NCBI GenBank assembly: GCA_030248225.1
Contig: JASANE010016330.1
Coordinates: 45,164 to 109,163, forward strand
DNA length: 64,000 nt
Direction of reading: 5' to 3'
Source of the DNA: Trileptium ribeirensis
Lineage: Eukaryota > Nematoda > Enoplea > Enoplida > Thoracostomopsidae
The notes under the pieces were generated by a model. That model made no database searches. It saw nothing but the letters and a program-made list of their open reading frames with translations, and had not been told where the DNA came from. Below, piece after piece: positions 31,939-43,923 of the stretch (the stretch's first letter is position 1; every line of letters starts with the position of its first letter). The translations under genes and the position numbers were made by a program.

Positions 31939-34900
31939 TGTGGGCTTATCGGCCTTCTCCGCGGCACGTTTCTTACCAAAACGCAACCGACATCTCCAAT
32001 GGTGGCCAAGGGGAAAGGGGGTGAAAACAGAGCGAGTTCGAGAATTACCTAGATTATAAGTAAAATCAAGATTAGGGGAAGGAAGCCACCGGGGGATGGA
32101 CCGGTCTACCAGCGGTCGGAGATACCCTTTGTCATGAAAGAAAAGTTGCGCGAGTTCCCAATGGTAGACATGTCATTGTCCCGGGCAGGGATATCAAGGT
32201 TGTATTTGAATCATATAACTATTCCTAATATAAATTGCATTGGCCGTGTGTAAGGAGCAAGTTAACTCGATCCAATGCCTGAGTAGTTTAAACGAAGTTT
32301 TAGTTGTAGCGTATGTACTGTTTTAAATAGAACTATGTGTAGTATAAGTGTATCAGAGAAACTGGAAAAAGGTAAGTTTGTTTAAAGCAATAATTGTATA
32401 TATAGCCTGGCTTGATTTTGTGCACCCGGCACCTTCCAGCCATAGCGAATTTGAAATAATTTATTTTGTCTAAGGCAAAATTTAGATAGCAACCTCGAGT
32501 ATCTGTGCTATTAAAGATCATACCCTGGCAATGTCCTTGAGACGGCAAAATTTAATACTGTCACGGTGCGCCCGAGTAGGCCCGTGAACAGCTGAATTTA
32601 GATTGACATCGTGTAATGTTAACGAATGAAATTGATGTTTTAATAATGAAATATTTATTGAAAAATCTGATGTGCAAAAGGGTGTTCGAGTAACCGTTGC
32701 TAACATCTGTTAGTTGTAATTTCCGATAAATGTTGAACGAGGAATACCTAAGGAATCTTACATTTACTTTTAGTTTTTATTTTATAGTTTGGCAGTATTT
32801 AGAGAGGAGTGAGCTGCATCAGCTCTGAAGGCATCCAAGCTCTGGCTTAACTCAGCAATTCGGCCAGAGTTAAGACAGAGGATAGAGCTAGAGAGGGCAT
32901 TAGTAACCATCAGGTCCAGAACTCAGAGGTTGTATAATAATACCCCTTGGAATGTCTTGATACCGTTTAAGCATTAACCAAAGAGTAAAATGTATTACCT
33001 GTGTTGGTTGTAATACTAGTATGATATGCAGACAAATTGCACCAGGACTCTAGAATTACTATATACAAGTTGCCTAAAATTAACGATTAATGTGATAGCA
33101 GTATAATCTTAGTAATATGTACGCGTCACAGCGCCAGCCCTAAGGATCAAACAATGGGGTGTTGTGGGTGCACAGCACTTGTAAAGCTAAGAACCTTAGG
33201 GTAGAGCACTACGGCATAGGGGAAAAACACGTGTTCCTAAATAGGTGACTAGCACCTTCAGCTAGAAAAACAAGAGGATTAAGTAATAAGGGATCGGCTC
33301 AAGTTGGATCAACAATACCAGTCCCGTTGAAAATTTTAATACCCGTCGTTAAGCTGGAAAGTTATGAACAAAGTAATAAACAAAATAACAATGTTAGTAC
33401 TCAATGTATCATATAAAACTTAACAGCCCCGGCATTATGCACCTGGGGTAAAAGTAGAATAACTGGTAACGATACGGTAACACAAAGGTGATTCCCTTTG
33501 TCCAGCAAAATGGAACGTATACATCATGACAACAATTTTTGTATTGATTTTTGGATATTTTGATACGGGTATGGGTTCGCGATAACCGTGTATTTTGGGA
33601 TACACATACCCAAATCGTAACTTTACCTGAATGAACTGTAGGTATTGGGAAATCTGAAAATAACTAAGAATTTTATGGGTTAGTGTTAATGGGACAAGTG
33701 ACACAGGATGCCCCTGAATAGAACGTGGGTGTTGGACCATAACCGCCAAGCCCCCTAAGCGTAGAATTTCCCCGGCCTGCATGCTGGGTAACCCCTAGGC
33801 GAGGCTTGCGCGAAGACATAATTCCGGCAATTATGTCCCACCCTAAAGCATACTTGCAACACTGCAGCCTTCGACGATAGAGCAGCTCATGGAAGACGGC
33901 CTGGTACCAACGGGTGGTAAAACGGTTCCGGAAAGGGAGAAAGACCAATCCCACCCAGAGGTTCCCGTTCAGGGGATGGGCTGCCCTCTTTTTGGTCTGC
34001 CATAAAGCCCGGCTAGGACTTACTATGCCTAGCGCACCCGCCACCTCGGCAGGGTCCCAAAAAGACCGGAACAACCTCCTGTTCCGTCACACTGTCCATT
34101 TATGAATATCTATGCATAGCCATTGGTATGAGGAATACGCATTTATGCACATGGGAAACTAATTTTAGTTACCTAAGTTTACCTAGGGGGAGGTATTACC
34201 GGTGTACGGATGCGTATATGTTAGCCTGCCTATGGTTGCTCTGAAGGGTTGACCACTCGTCAACAAAAAAAACCATAGAAATCCATTAGCAAACTTGTAA
34301 AGCTCGCACCAAACTATCGAAACTAACCCCTAGCAGTTACTAGTCAGCACTAACAACAAACAGAGTTCGCCCAGAAAAAAAAGAAAAAACTATCAAACAT
34401 CGTGAAATTCGTAACAATACTAATAAACAACAATAATAATATGAAAAACGACATAGAATATAACAGAAAGCAAATCAAAAATACGGCTGACCTTAGTAAT
34501 ACGCACTACTCTATGCGCCATCTTGTAACACAACTCGTCAAGCCAAAGAATTTACGCAATAGCAAATCGGTAGCTAAACAAATTTATTTAGTAAATAATA
34601 ATTACTTAATAATATTTATAAAATTTTAGAGAAAAATGTAAGGACTTTTAGAACTAGAAAATGGGTATTATTGGGTATCCCGTAGGAGTTAGGTAGGTTT
34701 CAGGGTAGGAATAAATGGTGGAAACCCCCTGGGTTAGTTTGTGAAACCCTTATCTTAGTATGAAGTTAGAAAATCAAATATTAACGTATTTAGTTTTGGA
34801 AGGAAAATGGTGAAAGTTGAGGGACACCAAAGGTTAAGGAAAATAGGATTATGGGGTTCTTAACTTGAGGAGAAGAGAAAATGAAGTTCCGCCTTAGGCT

Positions 34901-35635
34901 AGAGGTTGTTTTCCCCTAATGAAACCCTAGTATATTTATAAATTTGATAATAACGTGAAAAAGTTGAGTTTTGGGGTGAAATGGAGTATTGTGTCAGGGT
35001 ATAGAAGTAATGTATCACCAAATAGAGGTATGTAAGGGGTTCACCCAGGTGAGGATGGGTGTTAGCCCACCGGGGATGAAGTATAATATACCCCACTGGG
35101 AGAAATTAATAGTGTTAATTAATAGTGTAAATTAATAATCAGAGAAAATTGTGTTATTTGAACCAAAAGTAAATGAATTTATAAATTTATAAATTTCAAC
35201 CCATATTCAGGAAATAATTGTCCCCGAAGTAGGAGTAAAATGGGGTAGTTGCGGTGGTTACCCAAGGTGCGGCCGCGTGCCATTCCACTCGGGAAGCATA
35301 ACCACCACCCCCTTTTGGGAAAATTCTGAGAAATAGAATTAATCTTGATATTCGGGGAAAATATTGAATATTATCAGATTTTAGTTTCAAATTAATATTT
35401 TTGGAAATATAGGAACCATATAGCCCCAAATAAAGAAAATTATGGATCCTTACGCCCAAAATAGTAGAAAATGTCTTGACAAGAGAGATTATAAAAGTCG
35501 CCCCTCTGGGAGAGTGAATATCTCCCCAGGGAAGGAAAATTAATTCATGTTAATTTTAAGGTTGAAGTTGAAATGAGTGTAATGTGATGTCTTGGGGAGA
35601 GAAAATACAAGGTTGGACCTGCCCAAAAGTTGACA
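31939..35635 (-). repeat. 5' LTR of the family A element, 3,697 bp
   Basis: It is nearly identical to 13453-17561, with the same TG...CA ends. After GAGACG (32544) it lacks about 440 bp kept in the other LTR (14059-14498). It has a small gain with TTAATAGTGTAAATTAATAA-type text near 35110-35140. Scattered substitutions (for example GAGTTCGAG versus GAGTACGAG near 32035) suggest about 1-2% divergence by eye. Confidence 0.95.
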
Positions 35636-35640
35636 GGTAC
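35636..35640. repeat. 5-bp target site duplication, right (GGTAC)
   Basis: Exact match to 13448-13452, directly after the terminal CA of the LTR. Confidence 0.92.
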
Positions 35641-36060
35641 ATCAACCTACGCCAAACATGCTCACAGGGGTGAGGGGTGGTATGTCAGTATGGTGAGGGG
35701 TGGTATAGAGTGATGCAGGTTATCCCTCCAGAATTATGTATAGTTGGTCCACAGTCATAAACACAGTCATAAACATATTGAAATACATCAACCTACGCCA
35801 AACTTGCTCACAGGGGGTGAGGGGTGGTATTCTCCGGAGACTGACACTTCCGGACAACGCCGCATCCCACTGTAAGGTATATCCGATCACTCCCCGTCGT
35901 CGCCCCCGCACCAAGAAGGCACGCGTAAAACTTTGGCAAATATAGGTCAAAATAAGCAGAAATATGCAAAAATAGAAGAAAATAGGAAAAAATTGGCAAA
36001 AATGAAGGAAAATTACCTAAAAGTAAAGATTTTTAAGTCCCAAAATTTTTTGAAAACTCA
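35641..36060. repeat. Family C unit 1, right part, with internal tandem duplication
   Basis: ATCAACCTACGCCAAAC (35641) continues the text cut at 13452. At 35713 the sequence GATGCAGGTTATCCCTCCAG restarts and repeats the same path through the insertion site, uninterrupted, so about 140 bp are tandemly duplicated. The rest, including GGCACGCGTAAAA (about 35919) and 'ggcaaatataggtcaaaata', is repeated at 36780-36830. Short minus frames are not conserved between copies. Confidence 0.75.
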
Positions 36061-36940
36061 TCCCCCGATGAATTTTCCAAAACAACGACATCGTACAAAC
36101 ACTAAATAATAACTAAAACTACAACTAAACTTAGGGTTAGCTATCAAATAAAACGGAAGGAATTTATGCAACCTAGATTTTAGGTTTGTTAGCAAGAAAA
36201 CACAAAGCGGGAGGCTATAATAAATAAGTTTGTGAAACCCTAAGATTTGGTCACCCAGAAGGTTAAGGTTAATGAGGTTTTTGGACGGTTTGGATACCAA
36301 ATCTATGCTAAATAGCTTAAGGACTCCCTTGTACCTGCTTGAAGGATCGGATGATCCTTATATAAATGTTACAATGTAAATGTTTATATTGCCCCACTAG
36401 CTAAATATTTACCTTACTCCAATTAATATTTGAAGGATACACCGTATTTACGGCGACAACGTGAATGGAGAATCATCCCGCAAAATTTACCTGAGGTCTG
36501 GGCATGCTTTTAATCGCCCAGCAATCCTCCAAAATTGTCAGCAGTGTATGCGCATATATTTCGACGCTAGCGATGCAGCTTGTTCCTCCAGAATTCTGTA
36601 AAGTTTGTCTACACTGATAGACATTGAAATTTATCAATCTACGGCAAACATAGTCAAAAGGGCAAGGGGTGGCATCCTCCTGAGACTCGGACACCCCTGC
36701 ACAACGCCGTGTCCACTGTAAGATAGTCCAATCACTCTCTGATGCTGTACATCCCCGGCATCGCCCCCCTCGCCCCGAAGGCACGCGTCAAATTTTGGCA
36801 AATATAGGTCAAAATAGGGAGAAACACGTAAAAATACAGGGAAATAGGGAAAAATTGGCAAACATGAAGGAAAATTGCCAAAAGTCTAAAGATTTTTGAG
36901 TCCTAAAATTTTCGAAAACTTATCCTCCCGATGGCTTTCG
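36061..36940. repeat. Family C unit 2
   Basis: This second head-to-tail unit has a left part (36075-36600) matching 11735-12209 and a right part (36585-36940) matching 35713-36060 (CCTCCAGAATTCTGTA, AAGGCACGCGTCAAA, 'ggaaaattgcc', 'tcgaaaacttatcctcccgatg'). Two units of about 0.9-1 kb in tandem suggest an LTR-like or satellite-like family. No gene is seen. Confidence 0.7.
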
Positions 36941-37760
36941 CATCATATGCTGAGAAAAATTGTGAGCTAAGTGTCACTTAGTTTTCAGCAAGTTTGTGTA
37001 ATTTTATCTAAATTTTTGGAAAAGCTTGAACAACTATAAAATAGACAACATACGTCGCCGAAGCGCATAAAAGAAGAGTAATAAGTATATATGGTCTTAA
37101 AGATTCATATGCATCTTCTCCCAATATAACCTCATATGGCTGTTCATCTACTTCCGATAATGCAGTTACATTCTACATTTAATACAACAAGCAATTGCAG
37201 TAGACTACATGCGGCATCGGCAACCGACAAATAAAAAACTACCACATAAAAGCTTCAAAATTCTAAATTAAAAGACCTTTTAAGACAAAATGTTTAGCAT
37301 ATGTGCTCATAGGTAATGGGTGAGAGGAAGATCTCGGACAATTTTTTCACAAATAGATAAAAACGGAATGAATAACGAAAATTGATCGAAATCGGTCAAA
37401 ACTATGTAAAATTTCAAACATTTTGGGGGAAAATCGGAAAAAAGTTGACGGAATTTTTTTCCTTTTGGGATAAACCCGGCATGCATAAAAGGCAAATAGT
37501 TTGTTGTACAATTGTTTTTCATATTGTCAGGATTTCGTTAGCAATAGTACTCTGTATAACGGTAACGGCCAATACCACCTTTAGGGGCTTCCCGTTTCCC
37601 GCGGGAAAAATTATTTTATATATGTGTGTCTTGCATAAATAGACACACATAAATTGTTTCATTGCGTTCACCCCCAATTGATAGAAAATGTTCATTTGAA
37701 ATGTGAAATTTTTCTGCATGGTCATTATTGACTATTTTATAATCCATAGATCGCATTATA
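36941..37760. other. Unassigned A/T-rich stretch
   Basis: No gene or repeat is recognised. Frames at 37307-37522 (minus) and 37382-37642 (plus) oppose each other and carry no motif. Confidence 0.4.
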
Positions 37761-37784
37761 TTTGCGTTTCGAAACTGCATAAAC

Positions 37785-37985
37785 CTGGGAAACGGGAAAC
37801 TCGGTAAAATTAGGAAACTGAAAAAAGTGAAGAATGAAATGGGGAAACTGCAAATTTGAGAAATGGGAAAGTGGAAAACGTGGGAAACGGGAAAGTATTT
37901 GGAAACTGCATAAAGTTGGGAAACGGGAAACCCAGGAAATGTAAAATTTAGGCAACTGGAAAGCTTGGGAAACGGGGAAATTAGG
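37785..37985. repeat. GGGAAACG-type simple repeat
   Basis: About 200 bp contain many GGAAAC/GGGAAAC units (for example near 37788, 37874, 37889 and 37918), diverged and unevenly spaced. It directly abuts the 5' end of the family B protease relic, so it may mark the truncation point. Confidence 0.7.
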
Positions 37986-38254
37986 AATCTGGAAAATGTT
38001 TCCATAGTATCACAATATCTGGTTAATAAGTCAGGCCTCCAGCCGCAACCTGACGATTCTACTGGGATAGTGTCCGTCACCAAACAGGAATTAGCACTAG
38101 ACGGCAGTATTAGCGTACCTTTGTCGATCGGGTCCATAAAGGTACAAACAGAATTCTTTGTCACTAAAACAGCACCTCATCACTGCATCACAGGAACAAA
38201 TTTTATGTCCCAATTGCCTAAATGCATAATAAATTTTAAGGAACGTTGCTTATA
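37986..38254 (+). pseudogene. Family B protease, C-terminal fragment
   Basis: The frame reads a beta-rich segment (GSISVPLSIGSIKVQTEFFV) and the closing ITGTNFMSQLPKCIINF, equivalent to the ILG-x-DFL end of gypsy protease. The active-site DTG is upstream of the truncation and missing. A TAA at 38252 separates it from RT. Confidence 0.6.
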
Positions 38255-38330
38255 AATAGCAGTAGATGAGGAAGAAGCCAAAATACCTTTCGCAGGCCTA
38301 GAACGCTACGACCCACCACTGATAGCAGTA

Positions 38331-39520
38331 ATGTGTAGAAAACTCACTACGATAGAACCAAACACTGAAACATTCATGAATGCAATCCCCGAAATAACTG
38401 AAACAGGCGTAGGACCGGCACTGTTTGTGCCCGCACCGGAAATGGTTGACATCGAAATGGCACATGCATTAGTGTTAAGAAGCCAAAGAACCATACCAAT
38501 CGCAGTGCTTAATTTCGGAAACACACCGGTCACTATTTATGCCGGACAAACAATAGGCCACATTGAGGTAATAATAAACCCCAATGTGCAGTTCCAGAAA
38601 GATACAAACAAAAATTTTATCCGGTACGAGGAGCACAAACCTGCCAAGCAATTAAATAACATTACAGCGCACCCTGAAAGAATCATCCAACACATAGAGA
38701 CAGGAAAACGATCAATTGACCACGAAAGAGCTCAAACGGTCTTGAGCAAAATAGATTTTGATAAGACTTTATTGTCCCCGTTTGAGCTAAAACAACTGAA
38801 AACCGCGATCGCTGAGAATGCAGATGTCTTCAGCACGCATGATTTTGATTTAGGGCGCTACACTGAACATAGACACCGCATAGAAACCGGAGATGCTAAG
38901 CCAATAAAGCAAGCACCGTATCGACTAGCACATACCCTACGCGAACCGCTTAGAGAGGAATTAAATAGCATGCTAGATGCGGGATTAATATCGCCATCAA
39001 GCTCACCTTGGGGATCACCAATAGTGTATGTAACCAAGAGTTATGGCTTACTCCGGCTCTGTGTGGAATTTCGGAAGGTAAACACAGTAGCAGAACAGGA
39101 TGCATAACCATTACCCAGGATAGATGATATTTTAGGATGCCTCGGAAACACTAAGCTAATGTCTAGCTTAGATCTAAATAAAGGTTTCTGGCAGCTAGAA
39201 CTTGACCCAGAAACAAAAGACAAAACCTCCTTCGTAATAGTTCATATGCAATACGAGTACAACGTCTTACCGTTTGGATTAAACTCATCTCCAGGAGCTT
39301 TTCAACGTTGCATGTCCATGATTTTAAAAGGGTTAGAGTGGGAAAAATGTTTAATCTATATAGACGACCTATTAGTATTTTCGTTAACGTTCGAAGACCA
39401 TTTAGCTGACCTAATCAGGGTTTTCGACCGTTTTCGCAGAGCAAATTTAAAATTAAAACCATCTTTCAAAATGCCACTTTGGCCGAGGCAGTCTAAAATA
39501 TCTAGGACACATAATTAGCA
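38331..39520 (+). pseudogene. Family B reverse transcriptase, broken
   Basis: The entry segment HRIETGDAKPIKQAPYRL and WGSPIVYVTKS leads to RLCVEFRKVNTV, where a TAA stops the first frame (39105-39107). The same frame resumes with PLPRIDDIL, MSSLDLNKGFWQLEL, YNVLPFGLNSSPGAFQ and the active site IYIDDLLVFS. A frameshift near 39470 moves the end (CHFG, YLGHIIS-like) to another frame. FGLNSSPGAFQ is typical of gypsy pol. Confidence 0.85.
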
Positions 39521-40681
39521 CAGAAGGCGTAAAACCAGATCCAGAAAAGGCAATAGCAATCGAGGAATTCAAACGTCCGGAGACATTGAAGCAGCTTCAA
39601 AGTTTCTTGGGACTGGTAGGTTATTACCACATATTTTATACCGAGCTACTCAGATATATGCGAACCATTGAATGAACTAAAACGCAAAGATGCAGTATTT
39701 AAATGCACTCCTAAGTGTGAGGAAGCATTTAAGAAGCTAAAACATGCGCTATTACATGATCCCGTGCTAGTGCACCCTGATTTCACACAGCCGTTTATTT
39801 TGCAAACGGACGCTTCAGGATATGCAATGGGCGCAGTGCTACCACAGAAAACTAAGCAAGGCCTCAAACCCATTGCATATGCAAGCAAAGCTATTGTCGA
39901 TTATCAGCGCCGATATCCCGCAATAGAGGCCGAAACTCTCGCAATTAGATGGGCAGCGCTACACTTTAAGCATTACTTAGTAGGGCACAAATTTCATGTA
40001 GAAACTGACCATAAGCCACTCAAGGCTTTATTCGACAAACCGCCTCGCAACTCGCGTTTATCCCAATGGCGTAGTGAACTTCTGCTTGAATTCGGTGGAT
40101 TTGAAATACAATATAGGCCAGGTAAAGAAAACGGCAATGCTGATGCTTTGTCGCGGGACCCCAAGTATGACCCGCACATAACTGAGGAACAGGGAGATAC
40201 ATATGAAATATTAATGGTGGGCCGAGGACGACCTACAGGGCCTCGCCTACCCACGACCTGCGCAGCTTGGGATCAATCGCACCTGCCTTATCCCGTAGGT
40301 ACCGTAGTACCGCTCGCTACTGGCGCGCCAACCCCTGTAACGGGAAGCCCAATTGCTCCCCCAGGTCTACCCAACCCCGAAGCAATCCCGTCACAACTAG
40401 TTGCCGACACGCAGATAACTACAGTACCCCCTGCAACGCTTACCCAGCAAGCAGCCACGCTAAGCGCAATCCCAATCAGGATGGATCCAAGGGAAACACC
40501 AGTAATGTCAGTACGCACTACAACTATCTCGGGTTCTGGAGGCGGACCTCAGGCTCGAGGATCTAAAAGACCATACCGGCCCGAATCAGAAACCGTGGGC
40601 CTGAGAGCAACTACACTACCCACCGAACAGGAATTCGATAGACTTATGAAATTAATGATGTACTATGAAACGGAAATATAA
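39520..40681 (+). pseudogene. Family B RNase H with a long P/T-rich extension
   Basis: The open frame from 39668 has the RNase H of gypsy elements: ILQTDASGYAMG (D), AIEAETLAI (E), VETDHKPL (D) and GNADALSRDP (D). It then continues for about 180 residues rich in P, T, A and G (VPLATGAPTPVTGSPIAPPG) before a stop at 40679. Integrase begins only afterwards, so RNase H and integrase are separated by an unusual disordered linker. No domain is seen in it. Confidence 0.8.
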
Positions 40682-42493
40682 TCGGCCGTTAGGATCGAGG
40701 ACGCACAGGATACTCACGAAAACATTTACTTACCGTTCTTTTCGGATCTCCCAGATTTTAATTTAGTACGGCTCTTACCATATATACAACGAAATGATCC
40801 AGAACTGGGTCCAATTTGGTGGTATTTGTATAACAAAACACGGCCCAGGGCCGAGCTAGGCGCACTTAGAATAGAGATACGAGCCCATTACTTCGAGTTA
40901 GCTCAGGATACTAAGATACTATACATGCGCCAATTACAACCATGAGACACTGACTATAAATTATGCGTTCCTATCACGCTCGTACAACAAATTCTCAAGC
41001 ATGAACACAATACCTTATATGGAGGACACACTGGCCGCGACCGGCTCATAGCCAAATTAAAACAATTTTACTATTGGAAGGGTATGTCTGAGCACGTATG
41101 ACAATGGATCAGGCGATGCACTCTGTGCCAGTCCGCGAAGGACCCGATTTCTAGGATAACCACCGGGTTGGGTAGGGTTCCGCTGGCGAATCAACCTATG
41201 TATCGTGTATTAGTAGACATACTCGACACTCAAGTCAGGTAACAAGCAGGCAATCGATACGTTATTGCATTCATAGACAAATTCACAAAATTCGCAATAG
41301 CAGTACCAATAAGACACCAGGATGCTCACACAGCCACACATGTATTTATTTACGAGGTAGTTAACAGGTGCGGAGCTTCCAGGGAGCTATATTCTGACTG
41401 AGGAGGTGCTGTGCCAAGAAATGCAGATATTTCGCCACATGAGTCTAGCTTACCACCCTCAGGCAAATGGTGAGATTGAAAGATTCAATAGAACATTGTT
41501 ATATCTATTAAGAGTAAGTGTACCGCAATAGGATCATCATTCATGGGATGTATCATTACCATTTTGCATAATGGCTTATAATTCATCAGTACACACATCA
41601 ACAAAATACCCACCATTTTTGCTAATGCATTGCTTTTAGCCTAGGCTTCCTGGAGAATACGACACGCAAAGTGCGGCAACGGGGTACAAAAGAGCTCACT
41701 CATATAGAGCCAACACGCAGCGCTGGATGGCTTCTGTTAGGGAACGCGCATACCAGTCAATGAAGGCCACTCAGGAATTAAATAGGCTAAGATACGATAG
41801 GCGAGCACGCGAACAACGCTATCACACAGGAGAATTGGTTTGGGTTATAGGCACGATACCACGCTAGGAACATCTAGGAAACTTACGCTTCGTTGGTGCG
41901 GACCATACGAAATACTAGGGATCACCCCGCCGTGCATGCGCGTAAGAATGCATACTAACCCGGAAGGTATGGCGCATGTCGTACATATTAATAGAACGGA
42001 ACCGTGTTTTAGGGCATTAGATCCTGTACCCAATGTAGGAGATTGGCTAGGTCAAGTACACGCATCGGTATTAGACAGGGGTTTGAACGAGCCAACCCAA
42101 AGAATTATTGCTGATAGGGATTTCGTTACTGAAATAGAACCTGTAGACGAGGTAGCAGTACGCACCGTAAGAACAGCAATCAGTGATAGTTCTGACACTG
42201 AAAGTATAGAAATGGGTGACCCTAATGACCCTAACTTGTATCGTCGGACGTACGTGGAGATCGAGGCCGAGCAAGCAGCAATGGAACACATTGAGTATCG
42301 GACTGACGATTACGAACCACAGAATTCAAGGATGATCAGGAATCGAATTCCTCTGACTGATCCGGACACAGAAATAGAGCCATCCTGGCCACCAATATCG
42401 CAGGAACAGGTCACCAGCCGAGAGGCCTTTTCATACATACCAGAACCTGGCAGTCGAGACACGCAGGTAGAATACGGAAAACATACTGTGTAA
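40682..42493 (+). pseudogene. Family B integrase, heavily broken
   Basis: Interrupted frames carry the HHCC zinc site (KHEHNTLYGGHTG; CTLCQSAK), the start of the core (LVDILDTQV in place of VDIxGP; FIDKFTKFAIAVPI) and, after many stops, the C-terminal GPY motif (RWCGPYEILG, about 41896-41925). Stops follow roughly every 20-60 codons between 40940 and 41830. The last open part (41840-42493) extends well beyond GPY into an acidic tail with no chromodomain or PHD finger. Confidence 0.75.
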
Positions 42494-43700
42494 GTAGCAA
42501 CGATGGAATCAATAGTGGCCACCAGCGAGGAAGTTCCATTCGGCGTACAAACTGTGGGTGTTGGAATACTTGAAAGACAACATTTCTATCCAGTGGATGT
42601 CACGTTGTCCACCACGCCACGAGGGGCTTCAGGGGGGAATCGTCGTACCTGGACCATACACCTCAGGAGATTTACGCTTCGCTATTATGCTAGCTGCTCA
42701 GGACCACCAGGTGTTTCAATCACGACAAGCTGAACATAATATGGTATCACGGCTACGGGTACCAATGGAAATGTCCACTCAAACTGTAGGAGACTATAGC
42801 GCTTTACCAGCAGCCGCGACAGACCCACGTCTCCCCACCAGTACGTCTTTCGTGAGACGGCCATGACGCAGCCACCTCCGGGGTCACCAATGTCCAGCTA
42901 CTTATCGGAGACTTCTGGAGAAGGTATAGCCGTGGACGTGAGAGCAGCTGAGGCAGGCGACGAACTAACTAGCCAAACCTCACAGGGACCTTCCTCAGTC
43001 GGGCGGCTCGGTCAGGCAGGACAGGAAACATCTAGCAGTAGCTCTAGAACGCCTACTACGCAACCGGGACCTCGGATTCACTAAGCGAATTTACACTCGC
43101 GGAATCAAGCAGCGAACCACCAGCATCTCGAAAAGGAATTGTACACGCAGTAACTTTAGATACCCCTCCTCGCACAAGAGCACCGCCGGAAGAGCGAGGA
43201 AAGGCCCTTGTCGGACGGACCACCCAACGGAAACATGTCACATCGGAACGAGGAGGTTCAACTATCCAGTTTGCTAGTACTGAACAACCCGGACCGTGTA
43301 CGGTGACCATCACTGAACTAGTACACCCCACTACCGCTACCACTACTTCCTCAGGAATAATACGACTCAGCACTACTCAAGCAACAATACAAACCAGACA
43401 TCTCATATATCGCCAGGCTAGGGACCGGGTATTTAGGCCATATGACGCAGCATCTGACGAGGAAGTAGGAGACGCCCTACGTAGGCCCAGACGTGTAACT
43501 TTCCAGGAACCAGCAGCAACCATGAGCGAAACTGCAGGAACATCGAATAGACAAGCCTCTACCACACGCGTACATTCCACCAGCGTCACCACCTCAATGG
43601 CCAGTGCACCAATGTTGACAGCATGACAAAGCTTGATGGGAGAACGCTCTGCAGGTGGTACGCTGCCGCCAACCTCATTCCCACGCTATCCTTATAGACA
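42494..43700 (+). pseudogene. Family B S/T-rich region after integrase
   Basis: Overlapping broken frames (42558-42866, 42863-43084, 43303-43626) encode S-, T- and P-rich sequence. The part around VGRTTQRKH, TTTSSGIIR, YDAASDEEVGDALR and RVTFQEP recurs in copy 2 (53880-54266), so it was protein coding when the copies separated. No domain is recognised. Confidence 0.5.
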
Positions 43701-43895
43701 AGAACTACATCCCGCAGCATGACGACAACCACCGCCGTACCAGGAATTCGACTTAGACGATCCGGACTTACAAGTGGACAAACCCGGCCCATGCTAGCAC
43801 GTACCTCTTATCAAGCAAACAAACAGGTAAAAAGGGGGGTTAAGAGCGGGGTCTTGAAAATATATTTATCAGTGGACAATATCGCCTTTACATCT

Positions 43896-43923
43896 AGACT
43901 TATTCTCGGAATATACATTATAG
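43896..43923 (+). promoter_or_regulatory. Conserved splice-acceptor-like site before accessory ORF a
   Basis: TATACATTATAG ends at 43923, directly before ATGCG. Copy 2 has TTTCCATTATAG before ATGCG at 54610. Conservation of CATTATAG-ATGCG in two diverged copies supports function, probably as a 3' splice site for a subgenomic RNA. Confidence 0.5.

Larger units (their letters stand above)
13453..35635 (-). mobile_element. Giant Ty3/gypsy LTR retrotransposon (family A), 22,183 bp, three extra genes
   Basis: This is a complete LTR-to-LTR element in minus orientation with TG...CA ends, 5-bp target duplication GGTAC, a primer binding site touching the 5' LTR and a short purine run before the 3' LTR. 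In sense order it carries a leader with exon-like open frame, gag (30959-28854), NC/protease (28853-27825), RT/RNase H, integrase with a PHD finger, a DEDDy exonuclease, a 921-aa protein, a 306-aa protein and a 1.3-kb untranslated tail. The RT-RNaseH-IN order is that of Ty3/gypsy. Pol has one frameshift and one in-frame stop, so this copy is probably dead. By eye the two LTRs differ at about 1-2% of positions plus one 440-bp deletion, so insertion is fairly recent. Confidence 0.95.

Noticed and set aside
37785..37985. CRISPR-like or satellite array
   Set aside because: The GGAAAC units are short, irregular and without spacers. It is simple-sequence DNA in a eukaryotic context.
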